This document shows, piece by piece, positions 48,075 through 57,690 of a stretch of DNA of 64,000 nucleotides. Position 1 is the stretch's first letter, and each line of letters begins with the position of its first letter. A program made the position numbers and the translations under genes. The stretch covers positions 62,001 to 126,000 of the forward strand of contig JACKET010000003.1 in assembly GCA_020632875.1 (NCBI GenBank), given 5' to 3'. The stretch is from Alphaproteobacteria bacterium. Lineage in GTDB: Bacteria; Myxococcota_A; UBA796; GCA-2862545. The notes beneath the pieces are model-generated. The model was not told the DNA's origin. It worked only from the letters and a program-made list of their open reading frames with translations, and did no database searches.

Positions 48075-49070
48075 CTACACCTGATCCGCGGGCACCACGG
48101 GGAACGGCAGCTCCCGATCCGCCGCGATCGCCCGAAACGCGGCGCCGACCTCCTGGGCGACGCGGTGCCCGAGGTCCGGTGCGTACCCGGCGCCGTGCGG
48201 CATGAGCCAGACGCCCTCGACGGACGCGTGCTCCGCGAGCTGCGGCCAGGGCTCCTTCGGGAACACGTCCACCGCGAGGCCCCGCAATCGCCCCGTCCGG
48301 ACCGCGTCGACCGCGAAGCCCACGTCCAGCGAGTCGCCCCGCGCGGTGTTCACGACGACCGCGTGCGGCTGGAGGTGAGCCAGGGCCGTCGAATCGAGGA
48401 GATTCGCGCTGGACGCCGTGAGCGAGCAGTGCAGGCTGACGGCATCGCAACGCCGGAGGCCCTCTTCGAGCGTCACGGCCTCGACGGGCTCGGGCACGCC
48501 GCGCGGATCGAAGCCCAGCACCGTGACGTCGAGCGCCCGGAGCACGTCCGCCAGCTTCCGTCCGATCACGCCGAGCCCCACGAGCAGGACGGTCGAGCCG
48601 CGCAGCCCGAGCGGCGCGATCTCAGGGAGCTCGCCGCGCACCCAGCGCCCCTCCGACGCCGCGCGGAGCTGCGCCGGCCACCGCTTGCCGAGGCCGATCA
48701 GCGCGCCCAGCGTGGCCTCGACGACCGCGTCGCGCCGCGCGAGCGGACAGCGGCCCACCCGCACGTCCCGGGCAGCGGCCGCAGCGACGTCGATGTGGTC
48801 GAAGCCGCTGGTCGTCGTGATCACGTAGCGCCCCGAGAAGCGGCCGAGCACCGCCGCATTCACGCGGGCCTTGCTGTTCACCACGAGGATGTCGACCCCG
48901 GCGAGGTCCGGCACCACCTTCGGATCGGGCGCGGACGCCCAGCCGAAGCCCAGGCCGCGCGCATGTGCCGCTTCCATCGCGAGATCCGAATCGCGCTCGT
49001 ACGCCGAGCGCCCCCACCGCAGCACGTTCAACCGGAAATCCAGAGCGAGAGGACAAATTCTGTCCGCCAC
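48075..49070 (-). CDS. D-isomer-specific 2-hydroxyacid dehydrogenase family protein
   Basis: A 331-residue NAD(P)-dependent dehydrogenase. The Rossmann motif is GSTVLLVGLGVIGRKLADVLRA (GLGVIG about residue 164), with the catalytic Arg in VVNTARGDSLD, Glu in VDVFPKEPWP and His in LMPHGAGY, in the family order. The N-terminal substrate domain reads VDILVVNSKARVNAAVLGRFSGRYVITTTSGFDHIDVAAAAARDV. Start uncertain: GTG at 49070 or GTG at 49025; a GGACA-N5-TGTCC palindrome lies in the extra segment. It is divergent from radA. Substrate not readable; serine-pathway phosphoglycerate dehydrogenase or glyoxylate reductase are possible. Confidence 0.88.
   Translation of the reverse strand: MADRICPLALDFRLNVLRWGRSAYERDSDLAMEAAHARGLGFGWASAPDPKVVPDLAGVDILVVNSKARVNAAVLGRFSGRYVITTTSGFDHIDVAAAAARDVRVGRCPLARRDAVVEATLGALIGLGKRWPAQLRAASEGRWVRGELPEIAPLGLRGSTVLLVGLGVIGRKLADVLRALDVTVLGFDPRGVPEPVEAVTLEEGLRRCDAVSLHCSLTASSANLLDSTALAHLQPHAVVVNTARGDSLDVGFAVDAVRTGRLRGLAVDVFPKEPWPQLAEHASVEGVWLMPHGAGYAPDLGHRVAQEVGAAFRAIAADRELPFPVVPADQV
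49051..49065. promoter_or_regulatory. GGACA-N5-TGTCC palindrome upstream of radA
   Basis: GGACAAATTCTGTCC, 5-bp arms, 33 bp before the radA ATG and inside the longest reading of the opposing dehydrogenase. Candidate operator for one or both genes. Confidence 0.35.
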
Positions 49071-49098
49071 CGGGGATACACCCAGCCGCGGAGGCGAG

Positions 49099-50448
49099 AT
49101 GGCGAAGCCGAAGACAGTCTATGTGTGCCGCGAGTGCCAGTACCAGTCGGCCAAGCCGCTGGGCCGGTGCTTCCAGTGCAAAGCGTGGGGCTCGTTCGTC
49201 GAGCAGGCGCTCGAGGTGGCGCCGCCGGCCCCCAGCCTGTCGAGCAGCGACGCGCCCGTCGCGCTGAAGGATGTCGTCATCGAAGGCGGGGGCGAGGTCC
49301 GTCACCGCACGGGCGTCGGCGAGCTCGACAACGTGCTCGGCGGCGGCCTGGTGGCCGGCTCCCTCGTGCTGCTCGGCGGCGACCCCGGCGTGGGCAAGTC
49401 CACGCTGCTGCTCATGGCGCTCGACGCGTTCGCGCGCCGCGGGCTGCCCGTGCTCTACGTCACGGGCGAAGAGTCGCTGCGACAGGTCCGCATGCGCGCC
49501 GACCGCCTCGGTGTCCGCGGCGACACCATGAAGCTGCTCGCCACCACCGACTTCCCCACGGTCGAGCGCGCGGTGAAGGGCGAGCACCCGCTCGTCGTGG
49601 TCGTCGACTCCGTGCAGACCATGGCCATCCCCGAGCTGCAGGCCATCCCCGGCAGCATGAGCCAGATCCGCGAGGTCGCGCACCGGGCGATGGTGCTCGC
49701 CAAGTCCGAGAACGTGTCGATCCTGCTCGTGGGCCACGTCACGAAGTCCGGCGAGCTCGCGGGGCCCAAGGTGCTCGAGCACTTCGTCGACACCGTGCTC
49801 CAGTTCGAGGGCGACGGGCGCAACACGCTCCGCATCCTCCGCAGCGTGAAGAACCGCTTCGGTCCGGCCGGCGAGCTCGGGATGTTCGAGATGGAGGAGG
49901 AGGGCCTGCGCGAGGTGCCCGACGCCAGCGCGCGGCTCCTGTCCGAGCGCCGCGAAGACGCCGCCGGCACTGCGGTGATCGCGACCCTCGAGGGCTCTCG
50001 CCCCCTGCTGGTCGAGGTCCAGGCGCTGGTCGGCCGCCCCACGCCGTCCACACCGGGCCGCACGTGCGTCGGCATCGACCGCACCCGCGTGCAGATGCTC
50101 ATCGCGGTGCTCGAGAAGGCCGGCATGTCGCTGCACGACCGCGACGTGTTCGTGAACGCGGCGGGCGGCGTGCGCCTCGAAGAGACCGCGGCCGACCTCG
50201 GTGTCGTGGCCGCCACGGCCAGCTCGCTCACCGAGCAGCCCGTCCGCCGCGACACGCTGGTGTTCGGCGAGGTCGGGCTGGTCGGCGAGGTGCGCGCGGT
50301 GTCGCACCCCACGCTTCGCCTGAAAGAAGCCGCCCGGCACGGGTTCTCCCGGGTCATCGCCCCGCCGTCCGTCGCGAAGGAGGCGCCGCGCGGGCTCGAC
50401 GTCATCGCGGTCCGCTCCGTGCGCGAGGTGCTCGCCGCTCTGTTCTGA
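49099..50448 (+). CDS. radA: DNA repair protein RadA/Sms
   Basis: A 449-residue cytosolic protein that drives branch migration in homologous recombination. The N-terminal C4 zinc finger is C-x2-C-x12-C-x2-C (YVCRECQYQSAKPLGRCFQC). The RecA-like core has Walker A GDPGVGKST and the RadA-specific KNRFGPAGELGMFEM motif. The C-terminal Lon-like domain is complete (EVQALVGRPTPSTPGRTCVGIDRTRVQMLIAVLEK, VNAAGGVRLEETAADLGV, FGEVGLVGEVRAVSH). GGAGG eight bases before the ATG fixes the start. Length is standard. It is transcribed divergently from the hydroxyacid dehydrogenase across a 28-bp gap. Confidence 0.97.
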   Translation: MAKPKTVYVCRECQYQSAKPLGRCFQCKAWGSFVEQALEVAPPAPSLSSSDAPVALKDVVIEGGGEVRHRTGVGELDNVLGGGLVAGSLVLLGGDPGVGKSTLLLMALDAFARRGLPVLYVTGEESLRQVRMRADRLGVRGDTMKLLATTDFPTVERAVKGEHPLVVVVDSVQTMAIPELQAIPGSMSQIREVAHRAMVLAKSENVSILLVGHVTKSGELAGPKVLEHFVDTVLQFEGDGRNTLRILRSVKNRFGPAGELGMFEMEEEGLREVPDASARLLSERREDAAGTAVIATLEGSRPLLVEVQALVGRPTPSTPGRTCVGIDRTRVQMLIAVLEKAGMSLHDRDVFVNAAGGVRLEETAADLGVVAATASSLTEQPVRRDTLVFGEVGLVGEVRAVSHPTLRLKEAARHGFSRVIAPPSVAKEAPRGLDVIAVRSVREVLAALF

Positions 50449-50457
50449 TGCCGGGGG

Positions 50458-50838
50458 TCACGACGGCTCGCGCGGCTCCCACAGCTCGAACTTGTTCCCC
50501 TCGGGGTCCTTCACCCACGCGAACAGCCCGTTGAAGTGCGACTCCGGGCCCTTGAGCGGCGCGATCCCCGCATCGGCGAGCTGCGCGAGCAGCGCGGTGA
50601 GATCGTCGACCCGGTAGTTGATCATCACCGGGCCCTCGAACCAGTCGCCATTCGCGTCCGCGAGGTGCCAGACCGTCGCTGCGGAGTCGGACTGCACCGC
50701 CTGGTCGTCGGCCCAGTGGAACACCACGCCGCCCCAGTCTTCGAGCTTCATCCCCAGGTTCTCGGCGTACCACTGCTTCAGGGCAGCCGGGTCCTTCGCC
50801 TTGATGAACACGCCGCCGATTCCCGTCACTCTCGCCAT
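50458..50838 (-). CDS. Glyoxalase/VOC superfamily protein
   Basis: A 126-residue protein with the two beta-alpha-beta-beta-beta modules of the vicinal oxygen chelate fold: VTGIGGVFIKAKDPAALKQWYAENLGMKLEDWGGVVFHW, then MINYRVDDLTALLAQLADAGIAPLKGPESHFNGLFAWVKDPEGNKFELWEP, whose DPEGNKFELWE is the classical closing strand with the metal-ligand Glu. The ATG at 50838 follows GGAGG; a longer frame upstream is unlikely. A small-molecule isomerase, lyase or resistance role is possible; the substrate cannot be read. It is convergent with radA, 9 bp apart. Confidence 0.88.
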   Translation of the reverse strand: MARVTGIGGVFIKAKDPAALKQWYAENLGMKLEDWGGVVFHWADDQAVQSDSAATVWHLADANGDWFEGPVMINYRVDDLTALLAQLADAGIAPLKGPESHFNGLFAWVKDPEGNKFELWEPREPS

Positions 50839-50860
50839 CACATCCTCCGTGACCGCGAGA

Positions 50861-51145
50861 CTACCCCCCATGGGTCGGCGCCACCGCGAATCCCTCGAGG
50901 TCTTCGTAGGGCTCGGCCTCTTCGACCGCGATGCCCGTGACCCGGATCGGTGCCGGCGGCCCCCCGAGCCACACGACCATCGCGTCCACCGCGTCGTCCT
51001 CCCCCTGGACCCACGCCTCGACGCGCCCGTCGCGCAGGTTCCGCACGAACCCGTCCACCCCGAGGCGCACGGCCTCCCGCTGGGTCGCCACGCGACACCC
51101 CACGCCCTGCACCCGCCCCGACAGCAACACCCGCAACGCCTTCAT
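50861..51145 (-). CDS. acyP: Acylphosphatase
   Basis: A 94-residue enzyme hydrolysing acyl phosphates. The family signature GRVQGVGCRVATQREAVRLGVDGFVRNLRDGRVEAWVQG carries the catalytic Arg (in CRV) and Asn (in VRNLRDG). The usual Phe of 'GVxFR' is Cys here, a known but uncommon change; activity should be kept because both catalytic residues are present. The ATG at 51145 follows GCGGAGG. It is 22 bp upstream of the VOC gene on the same strand, probably cotranscribed. Confidence 0.93.
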   Translation of the reverse strand: MKALRVLLSGRVQGVGCRVATQREAVRLGVDGFVRNLRDGRVEAWVQGEDDAVDAMVVWLGGPPAPIRVTGIAVEEAEPYEDLEGFAVAPTHGG

Positions 51146-51297
51146 GGCGACCTCCGCGCGCATCTTCGCACGCGCCGTGGGCGCCGGCCCGTGCCGAACG
51201 ACGCCGCCCCACGAGCCCGGGAACGCACCGTCCCTTCCTCGGCAATGACCGTTCCGGTTGCGGACCGCTCCCCACGCGCGCTACGAGATCCATCTAC

Positions 51298-51315
51298 TGA
51301 ATGATGATTCATTCA
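51298..51315. promoter_or_regulatory. 18-bp palindrome upstream of an acyl-CoA dehydrogenase gene
   Basis: TGAATGATGATTCATTCA: 7-bp perfect arms around TGAT, 16 bp before the ATG of the acyl-CoA dehydrogenase gene and overlapping its expected promoter. Its size and A/T-rich symmetry suit a TetR-type fatty-acid regulator. No such regulator is encoded in the window. Confidence 0.5.
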
Positions 51316-51331
51316 CAGTGCGGAGGCCCCC

Positions 51332-53140
<1,809 letters not shown>

Positions 53141-53148
53141 GAGCTCCG

Positions 53149-53619
53149 ATGCGCATCATCGCCGGGTCGGTCGTCCTGGTCCTCGTGGGCTGCAAGAACG
53201 ACGTCGACCCCGTCGACACCGACGTGGCGGACACCGACACCGACGTGGCGGACACCGACACCGACACCTGCGCCGACGACGCACAGGAGCCGAACGACGC
53301 CCTCGACGACGCGATGGCGTCGACGGGAGGAGCGGGGCTCGTCGTGTGCTCCACGTCGGACGACTGGTGGGTCGTGACGGTGCCCGACGGGTACAACCTG
53401 ACGGCCGAGGTCACGTTCGTGAACGACGACGGCGACATCGACGCCTGGCTCTACGACAGCGCGGGGAGCGTGCTCGACGTGAGCCAGGGCGTCAGCGACT
53501 CGGAGATCGTGCTCTGGACGAACGGCGAGGGCGCCGAGACCGACGTCTTCCTCGAGATCTCGCTGTTCGGGGGCGACCGCAACACGTACGATCTCGCGAT
53601 CGACGTATCGGCCCCCTGA
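53149..53619 (+). CDS. Asp/Thr-linker lipoprotein with PPC-like domain
   Basis: A 156-residue lipoprotein (MRIIAGSVVLVLVGC). A short acidic linker (VDPVDTDVADTDTDVADTDTDTC) leads to a pre-peptidase C-terminal (PPC)-like beta domain: QEPNDALDDAMAS, WWVVTVPDGYNLTAEVTFVNDDGDIDAWLYDSAGSVLDVSQGVSDSEIVLWTNG, VFLEISLFGGDRNTYDLAIDVS. PPC domains usually follow secreted proteases, but here the domain stands alone on a lipid anchor. It starts 8 bp after the acyl-CoA dehydrogenase stop. Function unknown. Confidence 0.85.
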   Translation: MRIIAGSVVLVLVGCKNDVDPVDTDVADTDTDVADTDTDTCADDAQEPNDALDDAMASTGGAGLVVCSTSDDWWVVTVPDGYNLTAEVTFVNDDGDIDAWLYDSAGSVLDVSQGVSDSEIVLWTNGEGAETDVFLEISLFGGDRNTYDLAIDVSAP

Positions 53620-53647
53620 CCCGCGCCCGGGGTGCGATGATGGCGGC

Positions 53648-54859
53648 ATGATCGCGCTCGCGCTCCAATCGGCCTTCGCCTGCGGGCAGGTGACCCACGT
53701 GTGGACCGCCATCCACGCCGTCGACCACCTGCCCGACGGGCCGCTGAAGCAGCGCCTGAGCGAGCCCGAGGCCCGCCGGGCGCTGATCTCCGGCGCCATG
53801 TTCCCGGATGGCGGGTACTCCCCCACCGTGCAGCATCCCTACGGCGAGGCGTCGCACTGGGAGCCGTTCCAGGACCACGTCGTCGCCCGGGTGGCCGCCC
53901 AGACGCCGCGCGATCCGCTCGACGAGGCCTTCCTGTTGGGCCTCGCGGCTCACGGGATGGGCGACCAGCTCTACGACGCCGCGTACCTGCACCGATCGGG
54001 CGAGGGCCAGGCCTCCGACGAGCACACGGATGTCGTCATCGCGTCGCTGTGGGGCGGGCATCCGATCAACGACCACATCGTGCCGTACGACGCGCTCGTT
54101 CCGATGTTCGCGGCGGACGGCATCACGGTCGACCGCGAGACGCTCGAGCGCGGCATGGGAGCGCTCGATCTGGCCGTGTTCTACGTCTCCGCCGCGGGCC
54201 AGGACCCCACCCGCGTCGAGGAGAGCCGCGCCGAGGCGCCCTGGGCCACGTCGCACCTCGAAGACGACGCCATCCCGGGCGCTCCCGTGTGCCTCGGCAA
54301 GACGCTCGCGCTGTACTGGCAGGCCATCGAGCAGCGCCTCGACGGCACCGCGCCCGACCTCGTGCTGGAGTCCTTCCCCGCGGCCGGCGGCTACGGCCAT
54401 CCCCGCGAGGGCACCGACGCCATGCTCTCGGTCGTCTTCGCCCGCGCGATGGTCGAGGCGACCGTCGAGGCGCCCGGCCGTGTCGCGCTCGTGGGCCCCG
54501 ACGGGCCCGTGCCGGTCGACGCCTGGATGTTCTACCGCGACGCGAGCAACGTGCTGAACGTGCTCCCGCTCGAGCCCCTCGCCGAGGACGCCGAGTACAC
54601 CCTGACCCTCGAGCCTGGCATGGAGAGCATCGGGGGCGACGTGCTGACGGCGCCGTGGTCCGCGACGTTCTCGACCGCTCCGCCGCCCGAGCCCGTGTCG
54701 CCACCGCCGATGGAAGAGGCCGACGGCTGCGGCTGTCGGAGCAGCGGAGGGGCCGGATGGCTCGTGCTGGTCGTGCTCCCCGCGATCACTCGCAGGTGGC
54801 GAGCGGCACGCACGCGCCCTTGCAGCACTGGTCCCGCGCGTCGCAGTCGAGCGTCGTAG
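53648..54859 (+). CDS. Zinc-phospholipase C-like protein with Ig-like domain and MYXO-CTERM tail
   Basis: A 403-residue secreted protein (signal MIALALQSAFAC). Residues 12-250 resemble the zinc-dependent phospholipase C/S1-P1 nuclease helical fold: GQVTHVWTAIHAVDHLPDGPLKQRL, ISGAMFPDGGYSP, PYGEASHWEPFQDHVVARV, LGLAAHGMGDQLYDAAYLHR, DEHTDVVIASLWGGHPINDHIVPY, with His/Asp ligands in the usual order. An Ig-like domain follows (VALVGPDGPVPVDAWMFYRD... ATFSTAPPPEP), then a MYXO-CTERM motif: DGCGC, GWLVLVVLPAI, TRRW. The frame continues 19 residues beyond, overlapping the opposing gene by 74 bp. Probably a surface phospholipase; substrate inferred only. Confidence 0.82.
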   Translation: MIALALQSAFACGQVTHVWTAIHAVDHLPDGPLKQRLSEPEARRALISGAMFPDGGYSPTVQHPYGEASHWEPFQDHVVARVAAQTPRDPLDEAFLLGLAAHGMGDQLYDAAYLHRSGEGQASDEHTDVVIASLWGGHPINDHIVPYDALVPMFAADGITVDRETLERGMGALDLAVFYVSAAGQDPTRVEESRAEAPWATSHLEDDAIPGAPVCLGKTLALYWQAIEQRLDGTAPDLVLESFPAAGGYGHPREGTDAMLSVVFARAMVEATVEAPGRVALVGPDGPVPVDAWMFYRDASNVLNVLPLEPLAEDAEYTLTLEPGMESIGGDVLTAPWSATFSTAPPPEPVSPPPMEEADGCGCRSSGGAGWLVLVVLPAITRRWRAARTRPCSTGPARRSRAS

Positions 54860-55397
54860 CGCACGTCCGGTCGAGCACGGCCTCGAGGATCAGCGGGTCG
54901 TCGACGTTGGCCGCATGGCGCATCTGCAGGTCGAACGCGGCCTTCGGATCGGCCTCCGCGCGCCGGTCGAGCTCCGCGCAAACGGCCGGATCGGGGCAGC
55001 CGAACGGCTTGCCGTCCATGAAGCTGCGCCGGTCGGCTCCGAGGAAGGTCGCCGCGCACGCGTGGATCCGGAACGCCTCGCCGGGCGTCTCGACCTCCTC
55101 GAGCACCGCGTCGATGCGGCGCGACGTGTGCTGGACGACCGGATCGTAGGTGGACGCGACCCGCACGGTGGTCCGACGGCCCCAACGCACGGCCTCGCGG
55201 CCCGTGGGACCGCCCCAGATCTCGTCGTGCGATCCGTCGGCCTCGATGCGCATCAGCGTCAGCTCGGGGTAGCTCGGGTCGCGGCCGCACGCGCGGTGCG
55301 ACGCGTACGTCTCGGTGGTGAGGGTGGGCGGCCCGCCGAGCACCCCGCAGGCCAGGGAGGCGAAGAACACGGCGCTGATCGGGACCCATCGGTGCAC
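54786..55397 (-). CDS. Cys-rich lipoprotein of unknown function
   Basis: A 203-residue probable lipoprotein (MHRWVPISAVFFASLACG). It contains at least nine Cys, including the C-terminal run CATTLDCDARDQCCKGACVPLATC, which resembles a disulfide knot or a short dickkopf-like module. The middle is helical (AVCAELDRRAEADPKAAFDLQMRHAANVDDPLILEAVLDRTC) with a periplasmic look. No family name. It is convergent with the phospholipase-like gene and shares 74 bp of sequence with its tail. Confidence 0.72.
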   Translation of the reverse strand: MHRWVPISAVFFASLACGVLGGPPTLTTETYASHRACGRDPSYPELTLMRIEADGSHDEIWGGPTGREAVRWGRRTTVRVASTYDPVVQHTSRRIDAVLEEVETPGEAFRIHACAATFLGADRRSFMDGKPFGCPDPAVCAELDRRAEADPKAAFDLQMRHAANVDDPLILEAVLDRTCATTLDCDARDQCCKGACVPLATCE

Positions 55398-55428
55398 GCC
55401 GCGAGCGTAGCCGCTCCTGCGCCGCGGG

Positions 55429-56439
55429 TCAGCCCTTCAGCAGGCCGCCGCCCCCCGAGCGCCCCGTGACCGGCCGGTGCAGCACGACGCCCGAGCCCGC
55501 CGCCTGGCCCGCGTGGAAGTGCGCGTCGACGCGGTACGAGCCCCGCGACTGCACGAGCTTCGGATGGCGCGTGGACCACGCCGCATCGAGCGCGGGATCG
55601 CCGACCAGCACCAGGCCCTCGCGGCGCGCTTCGTCCGCCGTGGCCTCGAGCTTCGCGCGGAACCCCAGCACCACGCCCATCAGGAAGCGGTCGCGCGAGC
55701 GCGAGGCGCGCGGATGGGCCGCCAGGTGCGCCTCCCACAGCCGCTCGGCCGTGCGCTCGACGAAGGTGTACGCGTACGTGCAGAGGTCGACGTCCTCCGG
55801 GCGCCCGGCGATCTCCCACACGCTGCCCCAGTCCGCCTCGGCCGGCAGGAACACGCTCGATCGCACGACCTCGACGAAGAAGTGCGTCGCGACGGTGGAG
55901 GCCAGGCTCGACCGCCACCGCGCCTGCCGCCGCCGCGGCTCGCCGAGCTGCCGCCGGACGAAGCCCCGCGCGCCGTCGACCCGCGCGGAGTCGATGCGGT
56001 TCCGGATCATGAGCTTCTGGGCCTTCGCCATGGCCAGCTCGGCCTCGTGGCGGTTCGGGCTCTGCGCCAGCGCGAGCAGCTTGCGGACCCGCCCCACGAC
56101 CGGCGGCTCTTCGCCACTCGCGACCGGGAGCGCGCCGAGCTCGGCCAGCACGCGCTGGAACAGCGGACCGTGCGGCGTGTCGCCGCCCCCGTGCACCTCG
56201 TCGACGACCTGGTGCGCGACCTCGTGCCGCAGGGTCTCGACCACGTCGAGCCACGGGTCCTGCAGGCAGTGCTCGCGCGACATCGAGATCGTGCGTTGGC
56301 CCCGCATCCACAGGCCCAATCGCGAGCGACCGGCGTGGATGGCGAACCCGGGCGGCTGCAGGCGCAGGTCGTGCTGGAAGCGCAGATCCCTCCACTGCTT
56401 CCCCATCGCGTCGATCAGCAGGTCGTCCGCGACCCGCAT
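55429..56439 (-). CDS. SprT-like metallopeptidase with DUF2786 domain
   Basis: A 336-residue cytosolic protein. N-terminal half: SprT-like zinc peptidase with H72-E-V-A-H76 (RHEVAHQVVDEVHGGGDTPHG) on a helix. From about residue 110, a DUF2786 module (VVGRVRKLLALAQSPNRHEAELAMAKAQKLMIRNRID) and a further helical domain with Arg clusters and WEAHLAAHP. SprT/Spartan proteins cleave DNA-bound proteins; DUF2786 is found beside such peptidases. ATG overlaps the upstream NamZ stop (TGATG), so the two are coupled. Substrate unknown. Confidence 0.85.
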   Translation of the reverse strand: MRVADDLLIDAMGKQWRDLRFQHDLRLQPPGFAIHAGRSRLGLWMRGQRTISMSREHCLQDPWLDVVETLRHEVAHQVVDEVHGGGDTPHGPLFQRVLAELGALPVASGEEPPVVGRVRKLLALAQSPNRHEAELAMAKAQKLMIRNRIDSARVDGARGFVRRQLGEPRRRQARWRSSLASTVATHFFVEVVRSSVFLPAEADWGSVWEIAGRPEDVDLCTYAYTFVERTAERLWEAHLAAHPRASRSRDRFLMGVVLGFRAKLEATADEARREGLVLVGDPALDAAWSTRHPKLVQSRGSYRVDAHFHAGQAAGSGVVLHRPVTGRSGGGGLLKG

Positions 56440-57614
56440 CAGTACAACAGGCAGCCCGCCCGCTTCGCGAGGAACGCCTGGCGCTCGGGCTCCCACGCGT
56501 CGAGCAGCGGGTGGATGGGGTCGCCAGCCTCGAGGGCCTCGCGGTACGCCGCGGAGCCCGTGAGCAGGTCGATCGCGGGCGGGTCGGCGACGAACTCGTA
56601 GGGCTCGGCCCGCCAGCCGAACATCTCGGTGTTCTCGAGGTAGCACGCCTCGGTGACGACCATGCCGAGCAGCAGCGCGTTCAGCTTCGTGCGGTCGGTG
56701 AGGTGTACCTCGACGCCCTGGCACGGCTTGCGCGCGTGCTTCTGGAAGCCCGGCACGAACGCCGCCGGGCGGAACGCGACGCCCTGCAGGCCCGCGCGCT
56801 CGGCACCCTCTTCGCAGAGCCGCACGAGCACCTGCGGGTCGACCCACGGCGCGCCGACGAGGTGGAACGGACGCGTCGTGCCGCGGCCCTCGGAGAGGTT
56901 CGTCGCTTCGATGAAGCACATGCCCGGGTAGATCGTGGCCGTCTCGAGCGTCGGCATGTTCGGAGACGGGTAGACCCACGGGAGGCCCGTCTGGTCGAAC
57001 CACTGGCGTCGATCCCAGCCCTGCACCCCGATGACGTCGTACTCGCACGCCACGCCGCAGTGCTTCAGGAAGAAGTGGCCGAGCTCTCCGACGGTCATGC
57101 CGTGGCGGACGGCGATGGGGTACGCCCCCACGAAGCTCGCGAACCCGCGGTTCACGGTGTTGCCCTCGACGGTCACGCCGTCGATCGGGTTCGGCCGGTC
57201 GAGCACGACGACCTTGGTGTCGACGCGGCCGGCGACCGCCATCACGAAGCCGAGGGTGGCCTGGTACGTGTAGTACCGGGCGCCGATGTCCTGGATGTCG
57301 AACAGCACCACGTCGAGGTCGGCCAGCAGCTCGGGCGCGGGGTGCAGGCTCGCCTCGTCGTCGCCGTACAGCGAGACCGTCGGCAGGCCCGTGACCGGGT
57401 CGCGGTGCTCGCCCACCTCCTCCATGTCCTGTGCAGTCGCGCGGACGCCGTGCTCGGGGCCGAACAGCCGCACGAGGTTCACCCCCGCGGCGCTCAGCAG
57501 ATCGATGGCGTGGCGGTAGCGCGCGTCGACCGCGGTGTGGTTGCAGCAGAACCCCACGCGCAGGCCGTCCAGGCGGGACGGATCGGCGAGGAGGACGTCG
57601 AGGCCGGTCTTCAT
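56439..57614 (-). CDS. DUF1343 exo-beta-N-acetylmuramidase (NamZ) family protein
   Basis: A 391-residue protein of the NamZ family, which trims terminal N-acetylmuramic acid from peptidoglycan fragments. Family features: LRVGFCCNHTAVD, FGPEHGVRATAQDMEEVG, VLFDIQDIGARYYTYQATLGFVMAVA, VLDRPNPIDG, NLSEGRGTTRPFHLVGAPW and the C-terminal KHARKPCQGVEVHLTDR. No signal peptide is visible, so it would work in the cytosol on recycled wall material, unlike secreted members. Coupled by TGATG to a SprT-like protein. Confidence 0.92.
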   Translation of the reverse strand: MKTGLDVLLADPSRLDGLRVGFCCNHTAVDARYRHAIDLLSAAGVNLVRLFGPEHGVRATAQDMEEVGEHRDPVTGLPTVSLYGDDEASLHPAPELLADLDVVLFDIQDIGARYYTYQATLGFVMAVAGRVDTKVVVLDRPNPIDGVTVEGNTVNRGFASFVGAYPIAVRHGMTVGELGHFFLKHCGVACEYDVIGVQGWDRRQWFDQTGLPWVYPSPNMPTLETATIYPGMCFIEATNLSEGRGTTRPFHLVGAPWVDPQVLVRLCEEGAERAGLQGVAFRPAAFVPGFQKHARKPCQGVEVHLTDRTKLNALLLGMVVTEACYLENTEMFGWRAEPYEFVADPPAIDLLTGSAAYREALEAGDPIHPLLDAWEPERQAFLAKRAGCLLY

Positions 57615-57690
57615 GGGTCACTTCCGGGAGTGGCGCGCGCCGGGGGGCGAGGCGCGCGGGAGGGACCCCCAGCATAGCGACCGCGACGGA

